From assembly GCA_902761655.1 (NCBI GenBank), contig CACWLD010000017.1, positions 1 to 34,108 of the forward strand: 34,108 nucleotides of DNA, read 5' to 3'. The stretch is from an uncultured Bacteroidia bacterium (GTDB lineage: Bacteria > Bacteroidota > Bacteroidia > Bacteroidales > UBA932). This document shows positions 1-8,202 of the stretch, one piece after another. Numbering within the stretch: position 1 is the stretch's first letter; the number at the start of each line of letters is the position of its first letter. A model generated the notes under the pieces. That model ran no database searches. It saw nothing but the letters and a program-made list of their open reading frames with translations, and was not told the origin of the DNA. Both the position numbers and the translations under genes were made by a program.

Positions 1-2774
1 TATACCTTGTCCGGAACTTCGCTGAAGCTGCCCCTGTTGTACAGGTCTTCTATGATCAGGTATGCGGCCTCCGCGCCCTCAGCGGTGGAAGGCTGCTGGG
101 CCAGTTGGCGGAAGATATCGTATGCGCTGTCCCTCTGGGATGACTCCAGGTAGGACTTTGCCTTGATGTACTGCGCTTCCCTGGCAAGGTCGGGCTCGGG
201 GAAGGACGATGCAATGGCATCGGCGCAGCGGATGGCGCCGCTGTAGTTCTTTGCCTTGTAGGCGGAACGCATCATACCAACGCGGGCAGTCTTGACGTTG
301 TTCTCCAGCTGCGCCACGCTAAGCAGTGAGCTGTACGCCTCAAACGCATCGTTGTATTTCTCAAGCTCGTAGGAGATGTTGGAGAAATTGAGTATGGCGG
401 CCTCCTTGAAGGAATCGGATCCTGAGGAATTGGCCACTCTCTTGTAATAATCCAGGGCCTTCTCCTTGCGGCCTAGGTTCTTATAGCACTCTGCAAGGTA
501 GAATTCCGCCTGGGCCCTCTGTGTGCCCTGCGGATACTCCGCGAGGTATTTGTCAAGGGATGTGATAGCCTTCTCGTAGTTTCCGGAGAGGAATATCTGC
601 TCCGCGGAATTGAAGTATAGGGCCTGGGTCTCCTCCTCCGTCTTGTTGAGCGAAGGATTGCCAAGTCCGGCAACGTAGAGTATGTACTTGTCCGGCTCTC
701 CCTTTGTCTGGTAGATGGACTCTATTGCAAGCAGGGCCTCATTTGCCGAACCGCTGCCCGGCATCTTCTCAACCACCTGCTTGTAAAGCTCCAGGGCCCT
801 GTCGTAATCCGCCCTGTTGCGGTAGATCATTCCCATTTCAATGAGGGCCGATGCGATGAATGTGCTGTCGCGGGAGGTGTCCTGCAAAAGGGAGAAGCAC
901 TCCATTGCGCGGCTGTCGTTGCGCGCGGTAACGTATGAGCGGCCAAGCTCGTAGAGCGCCTCGGAATAGAACGGGGCGGACGGTGATGCGTCGGTCACCT
1001 TGCTCAGGGCGTTTATCTTGGCGTTGTTGTCTCCGTTAAGGCCGTATGCAAGGCCCATCTGATAGTAAGGATAGACGTAATTGGCATCCGGATACTCAGA
1101 AATGGCCTTCTGGTAAGCTGTAACGGCGTTCTTGTAATCCTTGCGCAGGAAGTCGCAGTCCGCGCGGCGGACCAGCGCGTCCTGGCGGTTTGTTGCGTTG
1201 CGGGAATTGATGAACCTGTCGAACCACTTGGAGGCGTTGGTGTAATCCGCTTTCTTGAAATATGAGTAGGCAAGGTCGTATGGGATCATCTTGCCCTCAT
1301 CCTCGTTCTCAAGGGCGGAGAGGTTGTACAGGTCGTTGAATATGTCTATTGCCTCGTTGTAATTGTCCGTGTAGTAGTAGGACTGGGCAAGCCAGTAGCG
1401 CGCCAGCTTGTTGAAGTTGTCCTGGCGGTCAGTGAAGAAAGTGGCGGCGCGCAGGCAGGAAATGGCATCCTTCCAGGCACCGTTCTGTATGAGCTGGCGG
1501 GCGCGCAGGTAATTGGCTTTCATATAGTTGCTGCGCATTTCGCCGTCAAGGTGCTCTATGTTGTCATAGGCTTCTACGGCAGCCGCATAGTCCTGGTTTG
1601 CAAGGGACCCCAGGGCAATGTAGTTGTAGAAGAGGTCCTGCTTGCCGGAATCAGGGAACTTGCTCAGGTACTCCTTGAATGCGGAGGTGTCGTGATTTAT
1701 GTCAAAGGCCAGTTTGGCGTAGTTGAAATAAGCGTCTTCCTGGATCTGTCTGTCGTAGGTCTGGGCGGCGGCCTGCTCGAATGCTGCAAGGGCCTTCACC
1801 TTGTCCTTTGTCTGGATGTAGGAGTAGCCCATCTGGTAGTTGGCTATCTGGCCCAGGGAGTCCGTGCGCATTGTCATAAGGGAGTAGTTGTCAATGGCTC
1901 CCTGATAGTCTCCAAGGGCGTACTGGAGGGATCCGGCGTAGAAATAGTCGGACCTGTTCATTGTGGCGTTGGAGATGGCGTTGGCGTCATAGTACTCCTT
2001 TGCCTTTCCGGCGTTGCCAAGGACAAGGTAGGACTCGGAAAGGATCCTGGAAAGATGTCCCTTGCGCTCCTGGGGGCTCTCAGCGTAGACGGCCTCGCCG
2101 TTGTCTACCACGTACCTGTAGTCCTTTTGCATAAAACGGCACTCAAGCATATAGTAACGGGCGTTGAGGGCGAACCTCTCGTCGTTAAGGCACTTGGAGA
2201 ACCAGTTGTATGCCTCCTGGAAGTTATTGTTGTTGTACTCTATGTAGCCAAGCGAGTAGCGGCTTGGAGAAGTGTAGTCTGAGTACGGCATTGCCTCAAG
2301 CTGCTTGAACTTTGCCACAGCCTGGGGGAAGTCTCCCACCCCGTAATCGCAGTAAGCCTGCTTGAACAGCAGTTCCGTGTGGTCCCTGCGGTCTATGGAG
2401 ATTGTAGGGACGGAGGCGAAACGCTCAGCGGCGGCGGCGTATTTGCCGTCGTCGAACAGCATATTTCCGTAAAGGAGGTTGATCTCCGGGGAAAGGGTGG
2501 ATTTGATGTACCTGCTTTCGTAGTCTGAAAGGATGCTCTCGTATCCGGCGGCCCTGGTCTTGAGGGCGCAGAGCACTATATAACCGTCTGTAAGAACGTC
2601 AGGTTCCTGCTTGGAAAGGTCTTCAAAAATGCTTCTTGCTTCATTGTAAAGCCCTCTTTCATAAAGGGTTACAGCAGTCTTGAAGTCCTTGTGCGGATCT
2701 GCCGGCGCGGCATTCATCTGCCATCCTCCCAGAAGGAGGGCGGCAAAGGCTACAGCAATGAATTTTAATCTCAT
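1..2774 (-). CDS. Large exported tetratricopeptide-repeat protein (3' end outside window)
   Basis: The minus strand is open from an ATG at 2774 to the left edge, giving 924 codons with no stop, so the C-terminus lies outside. The protein opens with a Sec signal peptide (MRLKFIAVAFAALLLGGWQ, probable cleavage after NAA at about residue 23). It continues as degenerate TPR helical pairs, with many repeats of the type Y-x2-A-x3-Y/F and G-x-Y-x-x-A. Proteins like this in Bacteroidota are periplasmic or outer-membrane-associated scaffolds of roughly 1000 residues, and the YfiO-like TPR profile often matches them. No enzymatic motif is visible and the partner is unknown. It is transcribed divergently from ftsE, with a -7 box at 2797-2804. 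The call is firm for TPR and export and weak for function. Confidence 0.85.
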   Translation of the reverse strand, partial: MRLKFIAVAFAALLLGGWQMNAAPADPHKDFKTAVTLYERGLYNEARSIFEDLSKQEPDVLTDGYIVLCALKTRAAGYESILSDYESRYIKSTLSPEINLLYGNMLFDDGKYAAAAERFASVPTISIDRRDHTELLFKQAYCDYGVGDFPQAVAKFKQLEAMPYSDYTSPSRYSLGYIEYNNNNFQEAYNWFSKCLNDERFALNARYYMLECRFMQKDYRYVVDNGEAVYAESPQERKGHLSRILSESYLVLGNAGKAKEYYDANAISNATMNRSDYFYAGSLQYALGDYQGAIDNYSLMTMRTDSLGQIANYQMGYSYIQTKDKVKALAAFEQAAAQTYDRQIQEDAYFNYAKLAFDINHDTSAFKEYLSKFPDSGKQDLFYNYIALGSLANQDYAAAVEAYDNIEHLDGEMRSNYMKANYLRARQLIQNGAWKDAISCLRAATFFTDRQDNFNKLARYWLAQSYYYTDNYNEAIDIFNDLYNLSALENEDEGKMIPYDLAYSYFKKADYTNASKWFDRFINSRNATNRQDALVRRADCDFLRKDYKNAVTAYQKAISEYPDANYVYPYYQMGLAYGLNGDNNAKINALSKVTDASPSAPFYSEALYELGRSYVTARNDSRAMECFSLLQDTSRDSTFIASALIEMGMIYRNRADYDRALELYKQVVEKMPGSGSANEALLAIESIYQTKGEPDKYILYVAGLGNPSLNKTEEETQALYFNSAEQIFLSGNYEKAITSLDKYLAEYPQGTQRAQAEFYLAECYKNLGRKEKALDYYKRVANSSGSDSFKEAAILNFSNISYELEKYNDAFEAYSSLLSVAQLENNVKTARVGMMRSAYKAKNYSGAIRCADAIASSFPEPDLAREAQYIKAKSYLESSQRDSAYDIFRQLAQQPSTAEGAEAAYLIIEDLYNRGSFSEVPDKV

Positions 2775-2796
2775 AACATTTCTTGTATATAGAAAA

Positions 2797-2804
2797 CAAA
2801 TTTA
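2797..2804 (-). promoter_or_regulatory. Predicted -7 box of the TPR gene
   Basis: On the minus strand this reads TAAATTTG, an exact match to the Bacteroidota -7 consensus TAnnTTTG. It lies 22 nt upstream of the TPR start codon. No good -33 TTTG is seen at the expected spacing. Confidence 0.45.
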
Positions 2805-2817
2805 CTTATTTTTCTGC

Positions 2818-2825
2818 TATATTTG
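2818..2825 (+). promoter_or_regulatory. Predicted -7 box of ftsE-nth
   Basis: TATATTTG matches TAnnTTTG and lies 35 nt before the ftsE ATG. It is divergent from the TPR-gene box 13 nt away, so the two promoters share one short AT-rich intergenic region. The -33 element is not convincing. Confidence 0.5.
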
Positions 2826-2860
2826 TATAATTCCGAACGATTATTACGCAACAAAAAACA

Positions 2861-3544
2861 ATGAACGACACCCCTCTGATTTCCATTCACAATGCCAATA
2901 TCATAAATGGCGAAGAAGTGGTCATCTTTGACCTTGATATGGACGTTTACGAATCTGATTTCGTGTACATCGTGGGCAAGGTAGGCACAGGTAAAACCTC
3001 CATAATCCGTACCATAATCGCAGAAAATCCGCTCAATACCGGAACTGCGGAGGTCTGCGGCTTCAACCTGGTGGGAATCAAGGAGAAAGACATCCCAATG
3101 CTGCGCCGCAAGATGGGCGTCGTATTCCAGGATTTCCAGCTCCTGATGGACAGGTCCGTGTATGAGAACCTGGAATTCGTCCTCAAGGCCACGGGGTGGA
3201 AGAACGATGCGGATATAGACAAGAGAATTGAGGAAGTCCTGCAGGCCGTAGGAATGCTCACAAAATCACACAAGATGCCCCACCAGCTTTCCGGAGGAGA
3301 ACAGCAGCGAATTGCAATAGCCCGCTCCCTGCTCAATTCCCCAAAGGTCATCATTGCGGACGAGCCCACCGGCAACCTTGACAACGAGACCGCCGACGGC
3401 ATAATGCAGCTCCTTACCGGAATCAACAAGAAAAACGGCACCGCCATTGTGATGGTAACCCACAACCGGGGCATCTACGAGAAATATCCGGGCAGGATAT
3501 TCGTCTGCAAGAACGAGCACTGCCACGAGAAGAAAGACCAATGA
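2861..3544 (+). CDS. ftsE: FtsE-type ABC transporter ATP-binding protein
   Basis: The 227-residue cytoplasmic ATPase has all ABC motifs: Walker A GKVGTGKT (39-46), Q-loop Gln90 (VVFQDFQLL), signature LSGGEQQR (143-150), Walker B VIIADEPT (163-170) and H-loop His201 (MVTHN). The short Q-loop context and the GNLD D-loop are typical of FtsE, which pairs with membrane FtsX to control peptidoglycan hydrolysis at division. The first Walker Gly-x is GKV rather than the usual GPS/GRS. No ftsX is adjacent, which is common in Bacteroidota, where the partner is often elsewhere. The gene overlaps nth by 4 nt (ATGA), so the two are co-transcribed. LolD/MacB-like ATPases are the main alternative. Confidence 0.85.
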   Translation: MNDTPLISIHNANIINGEEVVIFDLDMDVYESDFVYIVGKVGTGKTSIIRTIIAENPLNTGTAEVCGFNLVGIKEKDIPMLRRKMGVVFQDFQLLMDRSVYENLEFVLKATGWKNDADIDKRIEEVLQAVGMLTKSHKMPHQLSGGEQQRIAIARSLLNSPKVIIADEPTGNLDNETADGIMQLLTGINKKNGTAIVMVTHNRGIYEKYPGRIFVCKNEHCHEKKDQ

Positions 3545-4203
3545 ACCGCAAAGACAGGTACTTCCACATAATCAAGTACTTCCAGGAGAATATGCCCCTG
3601 GCGGAGACTGAACTCCACTACCAGAACCCCTATCAGCTGCTGGTTGCAGTGATCCTTTCCGCACAGTGCACGGACCGCAGGGTGAACGCCACCGTCCCTC
3701 CCCTTTTCCAGCGTTATCCGGACCCGCAGTCCCTGGCCCAGGCTTCGCCCGAGGACGTCTACCAGCTCATAAAGTCCGTCTCCTATCCCAACAGCAAGAC
3801 CAGCCACCTCATTGGAATGGCTGAGAAACTTGTCAGGGATTTCGGCGGAGAAGTCCCTTCTGACATAGATGACCTGATGTCTCTTCCAGGAGTAGGCCGC
3901 AAGACTGCAAACGTCATTGCCTCAATCATTTACGACAAGCCCGTGATTGCCGTGGACACCCACGTGTTCAGGGTGGCGCACAGGATTGGCCTCAGCAATG
4001 GCAAAACGCCGGCGGCCGTGGAGAAAGACCTGGAGAGACACATCCCGGAGGAACTCCGGGCAAGGTCTCATCACTGGCTTATCCTCCACGGCCGCTACGT
4101 GTGCACCGCACGGAATCCAAAGTGCTATGACTGTCCGCTCACGAACTGGTGCTCCAGCGCTGCAATCTTCTTGTCAGCATCGTCGCCCTTGGCGCCAAAG
4201 TAG
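3541..4203 (+). CDS. nth: Endonuclease III (DNA glycosylase/AP lyase)
   Basis: The 220-residue product is a base-excision repair enzyme for oxidised pyrimidines. The helix-hairpin-helix LPGVGRKTANV carries the catalytic Lys121, and VDTHVFRV carries the catalytic Asp139. The C-terminal [4Fe-4S] ligands are Cys188, 195, 198 and 204 in the classic C-x6-C-x2-C-x5-C spacing. Length matches the family (about 210-220). It overlaps ftsE by 4 nt. Its last 79 nt, covering Cys198, Cys204 and the 16-residue tail, run antisense to the phosphoglucomutase 3' end, so the tail SSAAIFLSASSPLAPK is probably shaped by the opposite gene. Confidence 0.95.
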   Translation: MNRKDRYFHIIKYFQENMPLAETELHYQNPYQLLVAVILSAQCTDRRVNATVPPLFQRYPDPQSLAQASPEDVYQLIKSVSYPNSKTSHLIGMAEKLVRDFGGEVPSDIDDLMSLPGVGRKTANVIASIIYDKPVIAVDTHVFRVAHRIGLSNGKTPAAVEKDLERHIPEELRARSHHWLILHGRYVCTARNPKCYDCPLTNWCSSAAIFLSASSPLAPK

Positions 4204-5795
4204 AACTTGATCTTTGGTTCCGTTCCTGACGGACGCACGCTCACCACGTCTCCTGCCTCGTCAAAGAACTGCAGCACGTTGCTCTTTGGCTGCCCGGTCT
4301 TCTCCGGCTCTAGATAATCGATGACCTTTGTCACCTTGCTTCCGCACATCTCTGCGGGAGGGTTAGTGCGCATATCGGCCATAATCTTCTGGATTTCCTC
4401 CGCTCCTGTCTTGCCCTTGCGCACAAGCGAGGTGAGGGCTTCCTTGCGGTAGCCGTACTGGGCGTATATCTTTTGCATCAGCTGATAAAGCGTCATTCCC
4501 TGGTCGGCGGCCCAGGCGGCGCACTCAGCCACCATACTGCAGGCTATCTGGGCGTCCTTGTCGCGCACGAACTGGCCCACGTTGAAGCCGTAGCTTTCCT
4601 CGCCTCCGCAGATGAATTCTCCGCTGGCCTCGTTGCGCTTAACTACTTCGGCTATGTATTTGAAACCGGTGAGCACATTGTAAACCGGGACGCCAAAAGA
4701 GTCGCAGATGTCCTTTATGAGTTCTGTGGTGACTATTGTCTTAACCACATATTTGTGGCCCTGGAGCTTGCCCAGCTCCTTCCAGCGGCTGAGGATGTAG
4801 TATGTGAGCATAGCTCCGGTCTGGTTGCCGTTGAAAAGGGTCATATTGCCGTCGTTATCCCTGACGGCGATGCCCATACGGTCAGCATCCGGGTCCGTGG
4901 CCATAACTATGTCCGCGTTCTCTCTTTCTGCAACCTGGATTGCCATTGAAAGGGCGGCGTGCTCCTCAGGGTTGGGCGAAGCCACGGTTGGGAAATCTCC
5001 GTCGCTCACATCCTGCTCCGGAACGTGGAACACGTTCTCAAAGCCAAGGCGATGGAGGCACTCCGGCACAAGGCGTACGCCGCATCCGTGGAGCGGGGTG
5101 TACACAAACTTGATGTCCTTGTGCCTTGCGCAGGCCTCAGGACTGAGGGTAAGTGACAGTATATCACGCAGATACTGGTCATCCACATCCTTTCCCATAA
5201 TGTTTATCTCCCCGCAGCGGAGTCCGCTGCTGAAGCGCACCATTGAAGGGTCCGTGATCTTTGCAACCTCTGCCACGATGTCTGCGTCCACAGGCGCCGT
5301 GATCTGGCCGCCGTCACTCCAGAACACCTTGTAGCCGTTGTATTCCTTGGGGTTGTGCGATGCCGTCACCATCACTCCTGCCGTTGCGCCTTTCAGGCGT
5401 ATGGCATAGCTGAGTTCCGGCGTAGGGCGAATGTTGTCAAAGATGAACACGTCAATTCCGTTAGCCGACATCACGTCCGCGGTGATCTTTGCGAATTCCT
5501 TGGAGTGGTTGCGGCTGTCATAGGAGATGCAGACGCTTATCTTGTCAGACTTGACGTGGTCCAGGATATAGTTTGCAAGACCCTGGGTGGCCATTCCCAC
5601 CGTGTATTTGTTCATACGGTTAGTGCCTACGCCCATAATTCCGCGGAGGCCTCCGGTTCCAAATTCAAGGTTCCTGTAAAAGGCGTCCTCGAACCCTGCG
5701 GGGTCATTGTTCCTGAGTTCTATGATCTGTGTCTTGGTCTGCGGGTCAAAATCTCCTGTCAGCCAACTGTTTGCTACGTCCAGATAATTTGCCAT
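4125..5795 (-). CDS. Phospho-sugar mutase (phosphoglucomutase/phosphomannomutase)
   Basis: The 556-residue enzyme of the alpha-D-phosphohexomutase family interconverts hexose 1- and 6-phosphates. The phosphoserine loop is TASHNPKEYNG (Ser146), the metal loop is DPDADRMG (Asp301, 303, 305), the sugar loop is GGEESYG (397-403) and the phosphate-binding loop is RPSGTEP (521-527). The N-terminal ELRNNDPAGFEDAFYRNLEFGTGGLRG is typical of the long PgcA-like bacterial form. It follows the alcohol dehydrogenase with a 31-nt gap and no promoter match, so they are probably co-transcribed. The stop codon lies inside the nth Fe-S coding region. Confidence 0.93.
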   Translation of the reverse strand: MANYLDVANSWLTGDFDPQTKTQIIELRNNDPAGFEDAFYRNLEFGTGGLRGIMGVGTNRMNKYTVGMATQGLANYILDHVKSDKISVCISYDSRNHSKEFAKITADVMSANGIDVFIFDNIRPTPELSYAIRLKGATAGVMVTASHNPKEYNGYKVFWSDGGQITAPVDADIVAEVAKITDPSMVRFSSGLRCGEINIMGKDVDDQYLRDILSLTLSPEACARHKDIKFVYTPLHGCGVRLVPECLHRLGFENVFHVPEQDVSDGDFPTVASPNPEEHAALSMAIQVAERENADIVMATDPDADRMGIAVRDNDGNMTLFNGNQTGAMLTYYILSRWKELGKLQGHKYVVKTIVTTELIKDICDSFGVPVYNVLTGFKYIAEVVKRNEASGEFICGGEESYGFNVGQFVRDKDAQIACSMVAECAAWAADQGMTLYQLMQKIYAQYGYRKEALTSLVRKGKTGAEEIQKIMADMRTNPPAEMCGSKVTKVIDYLEPEKTGQPKSNVLQFFDEAGDVVSVRPSGTEPKIKFYFGAKGDDADKKIAALEHQFVSGQS

Positions 5796-5826
5796 AGTGA
5801 TTATTGTTTCTTTTAGGTTATTCGGT

Positions 5827-7011
5827 TTATCCTTTTGCCATCCTGTAGATTGCCTCTATGTCACTTGCCTCAAGTTTCTTGAACATTCCCTGGGCCGTGG
5901 TATAGTTGCGGCTGCACTTGCGGGTCATCTCCTTTATCTCCTCTTCCGTCACTTCCCTGCCAATGAGTCCCTTTATGTTGATTGGCATCCCAATGCGGTT
6001 GTAGAAACGTTCCATTGCCTCTATTCCTTTGAGGGCGGTGCCTTCCGGGTCGGTAAAGTCATTGGGGACATCCATAACATTTACCGCAAAGCGCACAAAG
6101 CGGCTTACGTTGGCCTTGTAGACGTACCTGGCCCAGCTTGGCCACATAGCGGCGAGGCTAGCCCCGTGGGTTGCGTCAAACAGTCCGCTGAGTTCGTGCC
6201 CCAGCTGGTGGGTTGCCCAGTCTCCGGTAACGCCGCAGCCGGTAAGGTCATTGTGGGCGAGGCTTCCGGCCCACATTATCTGGGCGCGGTGGCGGTAGTT
6301 GCACGGATCCTTGAGTACGGCAAAGACGCTTTCCTTCATTGTGCGAAGGAGTGCCTCAGCCAGTTCCGTGGTAATGTCCATATCATCGTCCTGGGTGAAG
6401 TACCTTTCCATTGTGTGCATCATAATGTCCGTGACTCCGGCCGCCGTCTGGTACGGAGGCAAGGTGAAAGTGCGGCACGGATTCATTATGGCGAACTTTG
6501 CGCGGCATATGTTGTTGGAATAGCCCAACTTGACCCAGCCTTCTTCGTTAGTGATTACGCTGGAGTCGCTCATTTCGCTTCCGGCGGCGGGGATGGTAAG
6601 CACGCATCCAATTGGAAGGGCTTTTTCAGGAGAGTATTTACGCAGGTATACATCCCATACATCACCCTCATAGGGCACTCCGTAGGCAATTACCTTTGAA
6701 GAGTCTATCACGCTTCCGCCTCCAACGGCAAGGATGAAATCAACGCCTTCCTTGCGGCAGAGTTCTATGCCCTGGTGAACCAGGGAGAGACGGGGATTGG
6801 GGACCACACCGCCCAGCAGGACGGCCTCTACGCCTCCTTCCTTGAGCAAATTGCACACTTTGTCAAGAAGGCCTGATTTCTTGACGCTTCCGCCGCCAAA
6901 ATGGACCAGGACCTTATGGCCGCCGTATTTCTTTACAAGGCCGGCGACCTTATCTTCTGACTGCTCCCCAAATACTACCTCGGTAGGAGCGTAATAGACA
7001 AAATCTTTCAT
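5827..7011 (-). CDS. Iron-containing (group III) alcohol dehydrogenase, BdhA/YqhD-like
   Basis: The 394-residue cytoplasmic oxidoreductase reduces aldehydes, probably with NAD(P)H, as in butanol dehydrogenases. It has the dinucleotide motif GGGSVIDSSK (97-106). The metal ligands line up with the family as Asp195 and His199 (GVTDIMMHTMERYF), His268 (ATHQLGHELSG) and His282 (DATHGASLA). Length equals that of YqhD/BdhA (about 387-395). It is the first gene of a probable two-gene unit with the mutase. It is transcribed divergently from the THUMP-like methyltransferase across a 57-nt region with facing promoters. Physiological substrate is not deducible. Confidence 0.92.
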   Translation of the reverse strand: MKDFVYYAPTEVVFGEQSEDKVAGLVKKYGGHKVLVHFGGGSVKKSGLLDKVCNLLKEGGVEAVLLGGVVPNPRLSLVHQGIELCRKEGVDFILAVGGGSVIDSSKVIAYGVPYEGDVWDVYLRKYSPEKALPIGCVLTIPAAGSEMSDSSVITNEEGWVKLGYSNNICRAKFAIMNPCRTFTLPPYQTAAGVTDIMMHTMERYFTQDDDMDITTELAEALLRTMKESVFAVLKDPCNYRHRAQIMWAGSLAHNDLTGCGVTGDWATHQLGHELSGLFDATHGASLAAMWPSWARYVYKANVSRFVRFAVNVMDVPNDFTDPEGTALKGIEAMERFYNRIGMPINIKGLIGREVTEEEIKEMTRKCSRNYTTAQGMFKKLEASDIEAIYRMAKG

Positions 7012-7030
7012 TTTTCAGAGTATGAATACA

Positions 7031-7059
7031 TTGTTACAATATAAGCATTTTTATCTTTG
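7031..7059 (+). promoter_or_regulatory. Predicted promoter of the THUMP-like methyltransferase
   Basis: A TTG at 7031-7033 is followed after 18 nt by TATCTTTG at 7052-7059, an exact TAnnTTTG. Transcription would begin about 7 nt after the box (near 7066), only a few bases before the ATG at 7069, implying a nearly leaderless mRNA. Confidence 0.5.
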
Positions 7060-7066
7060 TATCAAA
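7036..7066 (-). promoter_or_regulatory. Predicted promoter of the alcohol dehydrogenase
   Basis: On the minus strand a TTTG (7063-7066) is separated by about 19 nt from TATATTGT (7036-7043), a one-mismatch -7 box. It interlocks with the plus-strand methyltransferase promoter, so the two polymerase sites overlap. Confidence 0.35.
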
Positions 7067-7068
7067 GA

Positions 7069-8202
7069 ATGAAAAACAGTTTCGCGGACATACTTAAGGA
7101 CATTGAAGCCCAAGGCGCTTCAAAGATGGAAGGCAAGGTTCCCCAGTGGGCGGCAGTCCCTGGAATAAGTTGGCCTTCAAGGCTGTCTGCGGAGCAGTGC
7201 AGCTCCGCGGACACGGCACTGCGCAAGGCGGAAACCGCCGCGCGGATTGCCGGTCCGCAGGGGCGCGTCGCGGATCTCACCGGAGGCCTTGGCGTTGACA
7301 GCTGGGCCTTTGCAGGTGCCGTGGGAGAGGTCCTTTACAACGAGCGGGACACTGCGCTGTTCAACGCCGTGCAGCACAATTTCGCACTCTTGGGCGTTGA
7401 TAACGCTGTGTTCAGGAACCAGGAGCTCCTCCCCGGAAACGCAGCCTCCATCCTTGGGGACTTCAAACCCGATCTCATATACCTTGACCCCGCCCGCCGG
7501 AGCAACACCGGAAAGAAGGTTTTCCTGCTGGAAGACTGCACCCCTGACATCACCGCCCTCAAGGACGAACTGCTTGACCTGTGCCCCCACATAATGCTCA
7601 AACTCTCCCCTATGGCCGATGCCACAATGGTATGCGAACGCCTTGGCTGTGTGCGGGAGGTTCACATAGTGGAATCCGGAGGCGAGTGCAAGGAGCTGCT
7701 CTGCATCCTTGAGAAAGGCTTCGGCGGAGAGCCCCTGTTCATCGTTGAAAACGGCGGCGCCCAACTGGAATTCAAGGCTTCCGAGGAGCGCGCCTGCGAT
7801 TGCCGTTTCCCGGAAAACGGCAAGGCGTACGGATGGCTGTTCGTGCCGGGAAGTGCGGCAATGAAGGCAGGCGCTTTCAAGCTGATGGCCGCACGCTGGG
7901 ATATGCTCAAGCTGGCCCCCTCCACCCATCTATATTTCTGCGACCGCAGGGATACTGCTGCCGAAGCCTTCGGAAAATACTGGCCTGTTAGCGAAATACG
8001 TCCGCTGAACGGCGCGGAGATGCGCCGCACGGGAAAGGACTTTCCCAAATGCGGCGTCACCGCGCGCAACATCCCTATGAGCAGCGAGGCCCTCAGGAAA
8101 AAGATGGGCTCCGCCGACGGTGGCGAAGCCCATATATTCGGGGTCGAAATTGCCTGGAGCGATGCGCCCGCAGGCCGGTTCCTCATCATTTCAAATTCCT
8201 GA
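7069..8202 (+). CDS. THUMP-like class I SAM-dependent methyltransferase (PG_1098 type)
   Basis: I place the start at ATG 7069 (MKNSFADILKDIEAQ) rather than an in-frame TTG 12 nt upstream, which lies inside the promoter box; the product is 377 residues. Motif I is DLTGGLGVDSWAF and the motif IV region is DLIYLDPARR, both typical of RNA or DNA methyltransferases. The C-terminal part (ferredoxin-like and THUMP-like regions, ending near GRFLIISNS) matches the Bacteroidota family typified by P. gingivalis PG_1098. THUMP domains bind structured RNA, so RNA methylation is likely, but the target is unknown. The gene converges on the peptidase gene and overlaps its 3' end by 17 nt. Confidence 0.85.
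   Translation: MKNSFADILKDIEAQGASKMEGKVPQWAAVPGISWPSRLSAEQCSSADTALRKAETAARIAGPQGRVADLTGGLGVDSWAFAGAVGEVLYNERDTALFNAVQHNFALLGVDNAVFRNQELLPGNAASILGDFKPDLIYLDPARRSNTGKKVFLLEDCTPDITALKDELLDLCPHIMLKLSPMADATMVCERLGCVREVHIVESGGECKELLCILEKGFGGEPLFIVENGGAQLEFKASEERACDCRFPENGKAYGWLFVPGSAAMKAGAFKLMAARWDMLKLAPSTHLYFCDRRDTAAEAFGKYWPVSEIRPLNGAEMRRTGKDFPKCGVTARNIPMSSEALRKKMGSADGGEAHIFGVEIAWSDAPAGRFLIISNS

Noticed and set aside
1551-2282. Plus-strand 243-codon open frame
   Set aside because: It is antisense to the continuous TPR gene on the minus strand, and its Val/Leu/Gly-rich translation is what reverse reading of Asn/Tyr/Ala-rich repeats gives.
5797-6699. Plus-strand 300-codon open frame
   Set aside because: It lies antisense to the alcohol dehydrogenase, whose metal and NAD motifs are intact. 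The translation has no recognisable motif.
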